Shown here piece by piece: positions 7,361 through 15,423 of a DNA stretch of 64,000 bases. The first letter of the stretch is position 1; each line of letters starts with the position of its first letter. The notes under the pieces were generated by a model that saw only the letters and a list, made by a program, of their open reading frames with translations, ran no database searches and was not told the DNA's origin. Source of the DNA: Cellvibrio mixtus subsp. mixtus J3-8 (GTDB lineage Bacteria > Pseudomonadota > Gammaproteobacteria > Pseudomonadales > Cellvibrionaceae); contig NZ_ALBT01000078.1 in NCBI RefSeq assembly GCF_000766945.1, positions 1 to 64,000 of the forward strand. Reading direction: 5' to 3'. A program made the translations under genes and the position numbers.

Positions 7361-8449
7361 ATGGGCACTTACTGGCTAAGAATTGTCGTTGCACTATTGA
7401 TCTTGATGGTATCAGTAGCAATTCATGCACAAGCACTATTTACAGCGCCCCTGGAGTTCAAAATAAACAAATCTTGCAATGCCTACGACTCCATAAAAAA
7501 AGAAAACAACCCGGTCACACTACAAATCGGGAACACATATATTTCATTTGGTGAAAATAAAGCCACAGGCGCAACCCATTCCTACATTGAAATTGAAGGT
7601 AGAAAGAAATGGGTAAAACTGGAGTGCGGCTCCTACATAAATAATAAACCTGACTTTAAACATCCTGCTCAAACCAGAAGCAAGAACCCGGCAGGAAATA
7701 AAAGCAGCACCGCATGTTTAAAATTTTTTGACAATGAAATTAATCCGGTAAAAACAAGCCAGGGGTTTAAAGATATTACCCCACCGGCACCACCACTTAA
7801 CAAGTTTGACAAAGATGTCTTAAATTTCTGCGGTGCCCCCGGCAAGGTAACGACGGCAGAGGGCTTTAAATCACTTATGAACGCCAACCCGGCAGTGTTG
7901 AAAAATATTTTTGATTTTACCGCCGGGAAGGTTTTCCAGGAAAAGAAAAAACATACCGATATAAACACTTATCTCAATGACCTGGCTAGCGCCTGGTACT
8001 CCCTGCATGCTTTTGATCATATTTTTTGCGGTGAAAAAAATGGTCGCAGCATTGGGGGCCTGCATTTTTACGGGCGCTATCAGCAACTGGAGGGCACCGG
8101 TGAAATATGCAGAATGAATAATTTTGGTAGCAATGAAGTTATCGAAGGCACCATTTATTCAATGGGCGTAGAAATGAAGTTAGGCAATAATGAAACAATC
8201 AGGCACTCAATAAAGGGATATGGCCTCACACTTAATGCAAGCGATATCCTGCTGAGCGCCACAAAAGCGTTTTCTGAAAACCACACAAACAGCAACAAAA
8301 GCGAGCATTGCATCCTGAGATTGAATGACGGTGATGCTATGTACGATATGGTTTTTGTGCGTCGCAATAATGGTATAAGAACCTATTATCCCGATGCGAC
8401 ACCAGACAAAAATCAGCCATGTAAAAAGGCAATTTCGTTAAACCAATAA
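7361..8449 (+). CDS. Secreted EndoU-like endoribonuclease (probable)
   Basis: 362 residues with a signal peptide (hydrophobic 7-22, ending IHA-QA). The C-terminal half contains AFDHIFCGEKNGRSIGG then LHF: two His residues (220 and 235) spaced as in the EndoU/XendoU RNase domain, whose usual form is HxFxGE...GxH. The end (YDMVFVRRNNGIRTYYP) matches the last strands of that fold. Residues 1-200 form a separate Cys-containing N-terminal region. EndoU enzymes cut RNA 3' of U with a His-His-Lys centre. It might be a nutrient-scavenging or competitive RNase; no immunity-type gene is adjacent. Family assignment is by motif only. Confidence 0.6.
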   Translation: MGTYWLRIVVALLILMVSVAIHAQALFTAPLEFKINKSCNAYDSIKKENNPVTLQIGNTYISFGENKATGATHSYIEIEGRKKWVKLECGSYINNKPDFKHPAQTRSKNPAGNKSSTACLKFFDNEINPVKTSQGFKDITPPAPPLNKFDKDVLNFCGAPGKVTTAEGFKSLMNANPAVLKNIFDFTAGKVFQEKKKHTDINTYLNDLASAWYSLHAFDHIFCGEKNGRSIGGLHFYGRYQQLEGTGEICRMNNFGSNEVIEGTIYSMGVEMKLGNNETIRHSIKGYGLTLNASDILLSATKAFSENHTNSNKSEHCILRLNDGDAMYDMVFVRRNNGIRTYYPDATPDKNQPCKKAISLNQ

Positions 8450-8513
8450 AAGCATACAGAGCCGTTAATGCCACCCCAACGAGGAGTAAACCATCCAAAG
8501 ACGCTTTTACACG

Positions 8514-9407
8514 TTAGCCAAATATAAAATCAATTTCTCCGGACATCTTCTTTGTAAAGAAACGCTCCAGAGCTGCCCCAACCTTTTTCTTCTCCTTCGT
8601 TTGCTTTTGGTGCAACACTGCAATTAACCCACATAATGATTTCGACATCTCCAGCCGGCTATCATCAACATATTCTTTCAAAAGCATTATTTGTGTTGAA
8701 TAATCATTAAAGTCGCCCAACACTGTTTGTATTTTTTTAACGTTTTCCATTAAACCTGACAAACGTTTTTTCGGGAAAAACCCGGAAAACAGGTCAATCA
8801 AATAACGAAACTTTTTAAACTCAATACGCAACCCATGAATATCCGAATCTGCTGAACCCGCATTAATCCCTGCGCTAATCTTTAGGATTTTTTGATACCG
8901 ATTGAGCAACAATTTTTTGACAACCTTTAAAATTGGTTTGGCTGCCGAACGGGTTTCATAAACAGGAGGAGCAGATAATTTTTTGGAACAAGCCGCGATA
9001 TCAAGGGCATAGCTCCTGGATGAAAAATAACGCGCAACCTTTCGCTGTTCTTCCTTTCTTTGTTTTCTTATCAAAGTATAGAGCTCGGACAAACCATCCT
9101 TAAAACCCTCCGGCAGCATTTCACGATACCGTTCTTCTTCCAATAAAAAAACATCGAGATTACGCAACACATTTGTTCTCCGAAAAACCAGCGAAAACCT
9201 GGCCTTTAATAAAGCCATTGTTTTCTCCGGTAATGTAGTTTTCAACAAACTGATTAACGATCTCAACTTTCTGAAATTTACCCTGTATTGATGTAAAAAT
9301 TCTGCATCCAGATCGTTTACCGTACCGTCAACATATGATTCAACAATATTAAGTATTTCCAGGGCCATTATTCGGACCGCGTCTTCCGCAGGCATATCTG
9401 CATTCAT
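8514..9407 (-). CDS. CHAD domain protein
   Basis: 297 residues. CHAD domains are helical bundles rich in conserved His and basic residues that bind polyphosphate. Two half-repeats are visible: LHQYRVNFRKLRSLI near the N-terminus and IHGLRIEFKKFRYLIDLF in the second half, followed by LGDFNDYSTQ. The start is the ATG at 9407, preceded by GAGG; the upstream in-frame ATG at 9464 has no ribosome site. No attached CYTH domain. It lies alone, convergent with the EndoU gene. Co-location with two phosphatases may reflect phosphate storage (inference). Confidence 0.88.
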   Translation of the reverse strand: MNADMPAEDAVRIMALEILNIVESYVDGTVNDLDAEFLHQYRVNFRKLRSLISLLKTTLPEKTMALLKARFSLVFRRTNVLRNLDVFLLEEERYREMLPEGFKDGLSELYTLIRKQRKEEQRKVARYFSSRSYALDIAACSKKLSAPPVYETRSAAKPILKVVKKLLLNRYQKILKISAGINAGSADSDIHGLRIEFKKFRYLIDLFSGFFPKKRLSGLMENVKKIQTVLGDFNDYSTQIMLLKEYVDDSRLEMSKSLCGLIAVLHQKQTKEKKKVGAALERFFTKKMSGEIDFIFG

Positions 9408-9569
9408 AGGGTGAACCTCAATATTTCTATAGTTGATACCCTGGCAATAACTATTCCGCTGCAAATGCCAGGTTCACCGTAACCGCCAACAGACCGTTCG
9501 TAATACCCATTTTTTAACCACACCATCCCCGGAATCACTCCTGTAGTTTGATCGGTATAAACCGCACCA

Positions 9570-9602
9570 CACAAAACCATGAATTAAATTCATGGTTTTG
9601 TG
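9570..9602. other. 33-base palindrome in the divergent CHAD / mesX gap
   Basis: CACAAAACCATGAATT, one A, then its exact complement. The gap 9408-9822 has no gene. The palindrome has no T-run on either strand, so an operator or mRNA hairpin is more likely than a terminator. It lies just upstream of a plausible -10 (TATAAA, 9638-9643) for the mes operon. Confidence 0.5.
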
Positions 9603-9673
9603 AAATAAAGTCATTTTTATTCATGTAACTATTCGGGTATAAAACGCACCATGCCCTTAATTATGGACAACAT

Positions 9674-9778
9674 TCCGGTTGGCTCTTAATAGGCTATAGG
9701 GCCACAGGCATACATCAACAGGCACTGTGAACTGCCTGGGGAAATAAGCGCAGAAAACCGGATCTCCTATTTAAGAGC
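9674..9778 (+). promoter_or_regulatory. Structured 5' leader of the methionine synthase operon
   Basis: Three pairings are visible: TCCGGTT (9674-9680) with AACCGGA (9756-9762); GCTCTTAATAGG (9682-9693) with CCTATTTAAGAGC (9766-9778, one bulge); CAGGCA at 9705 or its repeat at 9719 with TGCCTG (9733-9738). The first two cross, so together they would form a pseudoknot. Two identical CAGGCA segments compete for one partner, which suggests a switch. It lies 45 bases before mesX. It does not match the SAM-II, SAH or cobalamin riboswitch consensus that I remember. Confidence 0.45.
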
Positions 9779-9822
9779 ACAACATACATTCAGGCTTTCA
9801 ACCATCAGGTTTCAAGATCACC

Positions 9823-10809
9823 ATGAATAAAGATTTTGCATTTACCATCAAAAGCATTCGTTTCGATGAAAATTATCGTCCCTCACACAATACCCGCACC
9901 ACTACCAATTTTGCTAATTTGGCGAGGGGAGCGAATCGCCAGGAGAATTTGCGCAATGCGTTAACGATGATTGACAATCGTTTCAATGCCCTGGCGTCTT
10001 GGGATAACCCCAAGGGTGATCGTTATTCTGTCGAACTCGAAATCATTTCGGTTGAGATGGATCTTGATGTTGAAGGTAATGGCGAAGCCTTTCCAATGAT
10101 TGAAATATTGAAAACCAATATTATTGATCACAGCACCAACAAACGCATTGACGGCATCGTGGGGAATAATTTCTCATCTTATGTGCGCGACTATGATTTC
10201 AGCGTGCTATTACTGGAACATAATAAGAATCAATCCAAATTTAGCATTCCGGATAATTATGGCGATTTACACGGAAAGCTTTTTAAGAGTTTTGTAAATT
10301 CCAATGTTTACCAACAGAATTTTATTAAACCACCCGTTATATGCTTGAGCGTTTCGGATAATAAAATCTATCAGCAGACTAAAAACCGGCATCCCGTATT
10401 GGGTATTGAGTACCAGCCTAATGAATCGTCGTTGACTGAGCAATATTTCAAAAAAATGGGCTTGCAGGTTCGCTATTTTATGCCGCCAAATAGCGTTGCA
10501 CCCTTGGCTTTTTATTTTTTTGGCGATTTGCTGAGTGATTATACGAACCTTGAACTTATCAGTACCATCAGCACGATGGAAACCTTTCAAAAGATTTACC
10601 GCCCTGAAATTTATAATGCGAATTCTGCAGCAGGAACATACTATCAACCCAATTTAAAGCATCAAGATTATTCACTAACGCGAATTGTTTATGATCGGGA
10701 AGAGCGCAATCGCCTGGCGATTGAGCAGGGAAAATTTGCCGAGGAAAATTTCATCAAACCATACCAGGCTACGCTGGAGCGATGGTCTGCTAATTACGCC
10801 CTTAATTAA
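9823..10809 (+). CDS. mesX: MesX (DUF1852), partner of folate-independent methionine synthase
   Basis: 328 residues, soluble, no signal peptide; DUF1852 family, recognised from overall sequence (start MNKDFAFTIKSIRFDENYRPS) and from its place directly before the core methionine synthase. In the known MesD/MesX systems of aerobic bacteria, MesX is required together with MesD for methionine synthesis without methylfolate. The exact reaction of MesX is not known to me. ATG 9823 is preceded by AAGATCACC, a weak ribosome site. Gap to mesD is 56 bases. Confidence 0.85.
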   Translation: MNKDFAFTIKSIRFDENYRPSHNTRTTTNFANLARGANRQENLRNALTMIDNRFNALASWDNPKGDRYSVELEIISVEMDLDVEGNGEAFPMIEILKTNIIDHSTNKRIDGIVGNNFSSYVRDYDFSVLLLEHNKNQSKFSIPDNYGDLHGKLFKSFVNSNVYQQNFIKPPVICLSVSDNKIYQQTKNRHPVLGIEYQPNESSLTEQYFKKMGLQVRYFMPPNSVAPLAFYFFGDLLSDYTNLELISTISTMETFQKIYRPEIYNANSAAGTYYQPNLKHQDYSLTRIVYDREERNRLAIEQGKFAEENFIKPYQATLERWSANYALN

Positions 10810-10865
10810 CCTGCTTATATAAGAGTATTTATATAAGACCATTTATTTAGCCACGATTATTTATT

Positions 10866-11894
10866 ATGAAAAAATTATTACCTACCTCAACAGCAGGCAG
10901 TTTGCCTAAACCTTCCTGGCTTGCACAACCAGAGACACTTTGGTCCCCCTGGAAATTGCAAGATCAGGAATTAGTTGATGGCAAGCAAGATGCCTTGCGT
11001 TTGTCATTGCAAGAGCAGCAACAAGCAGGTATCGATATTGTTGGTGATGGCGAGCAATCACGCCAACACTTTGTCACCACGTTTATTGAACATCTCGACG
11101 GCGTTGATTTTGCAAAACGCGAGACAGTTAGAATTCGCGATCGCTATGATGCAAGTGTACCGACAGTGGTAGGGGCTGTTTCTCGCCAAAAGCCGGTTTT
11201 TGTTGAAGATGCCAGGTTTTTGCGCCAGCAAACCAATCAACCCATAAAATGGGCCCTGCCCGGCCCCATGACTATGATCGATACACTTTATGATGCGCAT
11301 TATAAAAGCCGTGAAAAACTGGCATGGGAATTTGCCAAAATCCTCAATCAGGAAGCCAAAGAATTGGAGGCCGCCGGTGTTGATATTATTCAATTTGATG
11401 AGCCTGCATTTAATGTATTTTTTGATGAGGTAAATGATTGGGGAATTGCTACTTTAGAAAGGGCAATCGAAGGACTGAAATGTGAAACTGCTGTGCATAT
11501 TTGCTACGGCTACGGTATCAAGGCTAATACAGAGTGGAAAAAAACCTTGGGGGCGGAATGGCGGCAATACGAAGAGATTTTTCCCAAGCTGCAAAAATCC
11601 AATATCGATATGATCTCACTGGAATGCCACAACTCTCGTGTCCCCATGGAGTTACTTGAGCTCGTTCGCGGTAAAAAAGTCATGGTGGGGGCTATTGATG
11701 TTGCAACCAACACCATTGAAACAGCGGAGGAAGTTGCCAATACCCTGCGAAAAGCACTTAAGTTTGTTGATGCCGACAAACTCTGCCCTTGCACTAACTG
11801 CGGTATGGCACCTTTATCCCGTCAAGTAGCAAGGGGCAAGTTAAATGCGTTGAGCGCCGGAGCGGAAATCATCCGCAAAGAGTTATCTATTTAA
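10866..11894 (+). CDS. mesD: MesD-type core methionine synthase
   Basis: 342 residues, about the size of the C-terminal catalytic half of MetE, with no N-terminal folate-binding half. Methyl transfer to homocysteine is supported by zinc-site elements: the His of VHICYG, the Cys in SLECHNSR and the C-terminal CPCTNCGMAP. IQFDEPAF is the usual core motif. The MesX gene upstream points to the MesD class rather than the corrinoid-dependent MesA-C classes. Start ATG 10866. The reading frame ends inside a run of short AT-rich repeats. Confidence 0.88.
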   Translation: MKKLLPTSTAGSLPKPSWLAQPETLWSPWKLQDQELVDGKQDALRLSLQEQQQAGIDIVGDGEQSRQHFVTTFIEHLDGVDFAKRETVRIRDRYDASVPTVVGAVSRQKPVFVEDARFLRQQTNQPIKWALPGPMTMIDTLYDAHYKSREKLAWEFAKILNQEAKELEAAGVDIIQFDEPAFNVFFDEVNDWGIATLERAIEGLKCETAVHICYGYGIKANTEWKKTLGAEWRQYEEIFPKLQKSNIDMISLECHNSRVPMELLELVRGKKVMVGAIDVATNTIETAEEVANTLRKALKFVDADKLCPCTNCGMAPLSRQVARGKLNALSAGAEIIRKELSI

Positions 11895-11939
11895 GTAACA
11901 CTATTTAAGAGCGCTATTTAAAGAACGTTTTTTAAATAG
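11887..11939 (+). repeat. Short tandem repeats with a hairpin in the mesD-flavin reductase gap
   Basis: CTATTTAAG occurs at 11887, 11901 and (with one change) 11914. The 12-mer CTATTTAAGAGC at 11901-11912 also forms the 3' arm of the leader stem at 9767-9778. CTATTTAAA (11914-11922) pairs with TTTAAATAG (11931-11939). The first repeat contains the mesD stop codon. Confidence 0.6.
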
Positions 11940-11996
11940 CTCTCGCCAGTGTTCACCGCCATAGTGAAACGCAGGGTTCAACACAGGAGCAAGGTG

Positions 11997-12488
11997 ATGA
12001 TTGAAGCAACAGACTTTAGAAATGCGATGTCTTTATTAACAAGTGCAGTTAACGTTGTTACCACAATAGGGGCATCTGGTCGTTACGGATTCACAGCATC
12101 GGCTGTCTGCAGTGTCACCGATAACCCTGCGACATTATTAGTCTGTATGAATAAAGGATCTTACCTGCATTCCTATTTTGTGGAACATAAAATTTTGGCC
12201 GTAAATGTATTAAGTGCGCATCATCAGCTCATTTCAAATGTATTTTCATCCAAAATGAATTCAACAGAGCGGTTTAAACATGGTGTTTGGACAACATTAA
12301 AAACCGGTGCACCCGTTTTAGCAGATTCTTTAGCGAGTTTTGATTGCCAAATTGAGCAAATCCAGGCGGTCGGCACACATGATATTTTCATTTGCCGGGT
12401 AATAGCGATTCAACAAAACCGGCAGGATCACAGTTTGGTTTATTTTAATCGCGCTTATCATCACGTAGGGCAAGCGGCTGCTGTTTAA
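11997..12488 (+). CDS. Flavin reductase-like FMN-binding protein
   Basis: 163 residues, flavin-reductase-like split barrel (HpaC/RutF type): GFTASAVCSVTDNPATLLVCMNKGS is the flavin-binding signature, with the NVL..HH motif after it. It would reduce FMN with NAD(P)H. The ATG at 11997 follows CAGGAGCAAGGTG, a good ribosome site; the GTG at 11949 is rejected. Located 103 bases after mesD, it may supply reduced flavin to MesX/MesD, which need oxygen (inference from context). Confidence 0.85.
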   Translation: MIEATDFRNAMSLLTSAVNVVTTIGASGRYGFTASAVCSVTDNPATLLVCMNKGSYLHSYFVEHKILAVNVLSAHHQLISNVFSSKMNSTERFKHGVWTTLKTGAPVLADSLASFDCQIEQIQAVGTHDIFICRVIAIQQNRQDHSLVYFNRAYHHVGQAAAV

Positions 12489-12532
12489 AACGCCTTTTGA
12501 TTAAAGTAAAAGGTGCTTAAACCGATATTTAA

Positions 12533-12582
12533 TTAGCATCAAACTTTTAGTTAACATCAACCTTTTTATTTAACCTCAAACC
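12533..12582 (+). repeat. Three degenerate ~18-base repeats before the permease gene
   Basis: TTAGCATCAAACTTTT, TTAACATCAACCTTTTT and TTAACCTCAAACC follow one another between 12533 and 12582. Direct tandem repeats at this spacing could be regulator sites or simple slippage. Confidence 0.4.
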
Positions 12583-12598
12583 ATCAAGTAAGCATGTC

Positions 12599-13399
12599 GT
12601 GGAATTAATAATTTTTTTAGCAATAGGTGCATTAGCGGGATTTACGGCAGGGATTTTTGGTATTGGTGGTGGCTTGATTATAGTCCCCCTGTTGTTTGTG
12701 GTCTTTACGCAAATGGGTTATGAGCCTGAAGTTATCATGCATATGGCTCTGGGAACGTCGTTAGCAACAATCATTGTGACTTCTTTTAGTTCATCAATTG
12801 CACACCATAAAAATGGTGCGGTTATGTGGCCCGTATTCAGAAACCTGACACCGGGACTGGTGATAGGATCTTTTTTGGGCGCAGGCATTGCAGGATTGCT
12901 TTCTGGTACAAATTTGCAACTGATCATCGGAATTTTTGTAATCTGGGTTGCGTATAGGATGATGATGGGCACCAGACAGGTAGTAGATCAGCATGCCGTT
13001 TTACCGACAGCTTTTAAGCAATTTTGTGCAGGCACAGGAATAGGAATTGCCTCTGCGATATTCGGGATTGGAGGCGGAAGCCTAACTGTGCCTTACCTGA
13101 ATCATTACGGGGTAGTAATGCAAAGAGCCGTTGGAACATCAGCCGCCTGTGGTTTACCTATAGCGACGGCGGGTGCGATTGGATTTATCGTTTTTGGTAT
13201 GAAGGAGCAAGTCAGTATTCCCAATAGTGTTGGCTTTGTGCATATTTATGCGTTCTTAGGGATTAGCATAATGAGTTTTTTTACCGCAAAGTCAGGTGCT
13301 AGAACAGCACACGCATTATCCCCGGCAATGCTTAAAAAATGTTTTGCCGTATTGTTATTTGCCGTAGGATGTTTTTTCCTTGTTAAGGGATTACGCTGA
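12599..13399 (+). CDS. TauE/SafE family membrane permease
   Basis: 266 residues with about eight membrane helices and the two-fold family signature: GFTAGIFGIGGGLIIVPLL near the N-terminus and IGIASAIFGIGGGSLTVPYL in the second half. The family exports or imports sulfur-containing or organosulfonate anions. Start is GTG 12599 with no strong ribosome site. It follows the methionine synthase genes in the same direction, so a role in sulfur compound exchange is likely (inference). Confidence 0.88.
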   Translation: MELIIFLAIGALAGFTAGIFGIGGGLIIVPLLFVVFTQMGYEPEVIMHMALGTSLATIIVTSFSSSIAHHKNGAVMWPVFRNLTPGLVIGSFLGAGIAGLLSGTNLQLIIGIFVIWVAYRMMMGTRQVVDQHAVLPTAFKQFCAGTGIGIASAIFGIGGGSLTVPYLNHYGVVMQRAVGTSAACGLPIATAGAIGFIVFGMKEQVSIPNSVGFVHIYAFLGISIMSFFTAKSGARTAHALSPAMLKKCFAVLLFAVGCFFLVKGLR

Positions 13400-13422
13400 G
13401 CCAGGGTACGCCTCACATTAAA

Positions 13423-13435
13423 AATTACCTTGCAC
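13423..13435 (+). promoter_or_regulatory. Ada-box-like site upstream of alkB
   Basis: AAT-TACCTT-GCAC, one base away from the E. coli Ada box (AAT-N6-GCAA). It lies 76 bases before the alkB start. Support is weak alone and better in light of the exact copy at 14170. Confidence 0.35.
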
Positions 13436-13510
13436 GCCTGGAATCTACCAATACTTCTCGAAGAGTTAGCGCTACATCCTGGGTATCATCGTTCATGACA
13501 TGAGATAAGC

Positions 13511-14161
13511 ATGCAATCGCTCGAACTATTTGAAGCCATCGAACAAAATTCATGTCAGCGCCTGGGGCCGGCGACAATGGTGCTGCGAGGGTTCGCAGTG
13601 CCCTATGTTCGTGAACTGATCCCCTGCATTCAAGTGATCACTGCCATATCACCATTCCGGCAGATGGTGACGCCTGGTGGTTTTACCATGTCAGTAGCTT
13701 TAACTAACTGCGGTGCGCTGGGTTGGACAACAGATCGGCGTGGTTACCGTTATACCTCGATTGACCCCGATACTGGCAAACCCTGGCCTTCCATGCCGAA
13801 AGTATTTGCCCAACTGGCAAACGCGGCTGCAACAGCAGCCGGATTCGATAACTTCCAACCCGATGCCTGCCTGGTTAATCGCTACGCCCCCGGCGCACGA
13901 CTTTCGCTACACCAGGATAAGAACGAACGGGATTACGACGAACCTATAGTGTCAGTTTCGTTAGGCATGACCGCAACCTTTATGTTTGGCGGCCATGAAC
14001 GTAACGATCCAACGGTCAAAGTGCAATTGAACCATGGAGACGTGATGGTATGGGGCGGTGTTGATCGCCTGCGCTACCATGGCGTAATGCCACTCAAAGA
14101 TAATCCCCATTCGCTGCTCGGTAGCCAACGCATCAATTTTACTTTTCGAAAAGCGGGATGA
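13511..14161 (+). CDS. alkB: AlkB-type DNA dealkylation dioxygenase
   Basis: 216 residues, Fe(II)/2-oxoglutarate dioxygenase that removes 1-methyladenine and 3-methylcytosine damage. Iron ligands: LHQDKNE (His134, Asp136) and RYHGV (His190). SQRINFTFR carries the 2-oxoglutarate-binding arginines. NRYAPGARLSLHQD and VSLGMTATFMFGG are typical of bacterial AlkB. Length matches E. coli AlkB. It is followed 91 bases later by ada on the same strand, so the two form an adaptive-response pair. Confidence 0.95.
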   Translation: MQSLELFEAIEQNSCQRLGPATMVLRGFAVPYVRELIPCIQVITAISPFRQMVTPGGFTMSVALTNCGALGWTTDRRGYRYTSIDPDTGKPWPSMPKVFAQLANAAATAAGFDNFQPDACLVNRYAPGARLSLHQDKNERDYDEPIVSVSLGMTATFMFGGHERNDPTVKVQLNHGDVMVWGGVDRLRYHGVMPLKDNPHSLLGSQRINFTFRKAG

Positions 14162-14169
14162 ATTCCCTG

Positions 14170-14204
14170 AATTCAACCGCAAGAATCGGAGTGCTTGCGA
14201 TTGA
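14170..14204 (+). promoter_or_regulatory. Ada box and overlapping inverted repeat before ada
   Basis: AAT-TCAACC-GCAA (14170-14182) matches the Ada-binding consensus AAT-N6-GCAA exactly. It overlaps an inverted repeat, TCAACCGCAAG (14173-14183) against CTTGCGATTGA (14194-14204), 10 of 11 positions. The ada ATG is 49 bases further on, leaving room for a promoter. Confidence 0.55.
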
Positions 14205-14252
14205 AACCTTGCATATTGTTGATGATGAGATTGATGTTGACGGATTCTTGCC

Positions 14253-15317
14253 ATGACTACGACCATTACCTACCAAACCGAAGAGGATCGCTGGACTGCC
14301 GTTCAAGCGCGAGATGCCGCTGCTGATGGCCATTTTGTCTATGCTGTGCGCACCACCGGTGTGTATTGCCAGCCGAGTTCGCCAGCCCGGCGACCCAAAC
14401 GCGAGAACGTAGAATTTTTTGATACCGCCAACGCCGCCGAAGCCGCGGGCTATCGCAGCAGCCGGCGTACGCGTGGAAACCAAAGTAATGCAGCTACCGA
14501 GCGCGCCACGCTAGTGGCACGCGCTTGCCGGCTGATCGAAGCTTCCGAAATACCACCCTCGCTGGATGACCTGGCAGCTGAGGTAGGTATAAGCTCCTTC
14601 CACTTCCATCGTTTGTTTAAGGCCGAAACCGGCCTGACCCCCAAGGCTTACAGCTCAGCTTATCGTGCTCGCAAATTACGTGAGGAGTTAAGTAGCTCAA
14701 GTGTCTCTATTACCGATGCCATTTATGGTGCAGGCTTCAATTCCAACAGCCGGTTTTATGAAACCGCCGATAATTTACTAGGGATGCGCGCCCGTGATTA
14801 CCGGGCGGGTGGCAACGGTGCAGTCATCCGTTTTGCCGTGGGGCAATGCTCACTCGGCGCTATTCTGGTCGCTCAAAGCCAGCGAGGTATCTGCGCCATT
14901 TTGTTGGGCGATGATCCGGATTTGCTGGTGCGCGACCTGCAAGACCAGTTTCCCAAGGCTGAAATCATCGGCTGCGACAATGAGTTCGAACAACTGATCG
15001 CCCAGGTCGTAGGATTTATCGAAGTCCCTGCTATCGGGTTTCACTTGCCACTGGATGTACAGGGCACCGCCTTTCAGGAACGTGTCTGGCAAGCATTACG
15101 CGAGATCCCGCCGGGCACAACCGCGAGTTACTCGGACATCGCCAACCGCGTCGGTTCACCCAAAGCAGTGCGCGCTGTAGCGCAAGCCTGTGCGGCAAAT
15201 CGCCTTGCCGTGGCCATTCCCTGTCATCGTGTTGTGCGTCGCGATGGTGATATTTCCGGCTATCGCTGGGGAGTGGAGCGCAAACGGGAACTGCTGCGCC
15301 GCGAAACCAATGTGTGA
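14253..15317 (+). CDS. ada: Ada regulator / O6-alkylguanine-DNA methyltransferase, zinc site damaged
   Basis: 354 residues: N-terminal Ada sensor domain (about 1-75), AraC-type helix-turn-helix (about 85-175, SSFHFHRLFKAETGLTPKAY), then an Ogt-like methyltransferase with active-site PCHRV (Cys324). In E. coli Ada, zinc is held by Cys38, 42, 69 and 72. Here only the first remains (Cys39 in GVYCQPSS); the others are Ser43, Ser70 and Thr73 (YRSSRRT). The methyl-phosphotriester sensor should therefore not bind zinc normally, while the repair domain looks intact. Start ATG 14253. Confidence 0.93.
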   Translation: MTTTITYQTEEDRWTAVQARDAAADGHFVYAVRTTGVYCQPSSPARRPKRENVEFFDTANAAEAAGYRSSRRTRGNQSNAATERATLVARACRLIEASEIPPSLDDLAAEVGISSFHFHRLFKAETGLTPKAYSSAYRARKLREELSSSSVSITDAIYGAGFNSNSRFYETADNLLGMRARDYRAGGNGAVIRFAVGQCSLGAILVAQSQRGICAILLGDDPDLLVRDLQDQFPKAEIIGCDNEFEQLIAQVVGFIEVPAIGFHLPLDVQGTAFQERVWQALREIPPGTTASYSDIANRVGSPKAVRAVAQACAANRLAVAIPCHRVVRRDGDISGYRWGVERKRELLRRETNV

Positions 15318-15423
15318 CCGGAAAGGTTGGCTCCATCCAACACCACGATTGGTCATCTGGAGATGAGCCACAACCCAAAAGTCCATAAAGGCGTAGTGGC
15401 TGTTTCCAGTAGCAGCCAATCCA

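Noticed and set aside
9674-9778. Cobalamin or SAM riboswitch of a known class before mesX
   Set aside because: The B12 box and the conserved cores of SAM-II and SAH, as I remember them, are not present.
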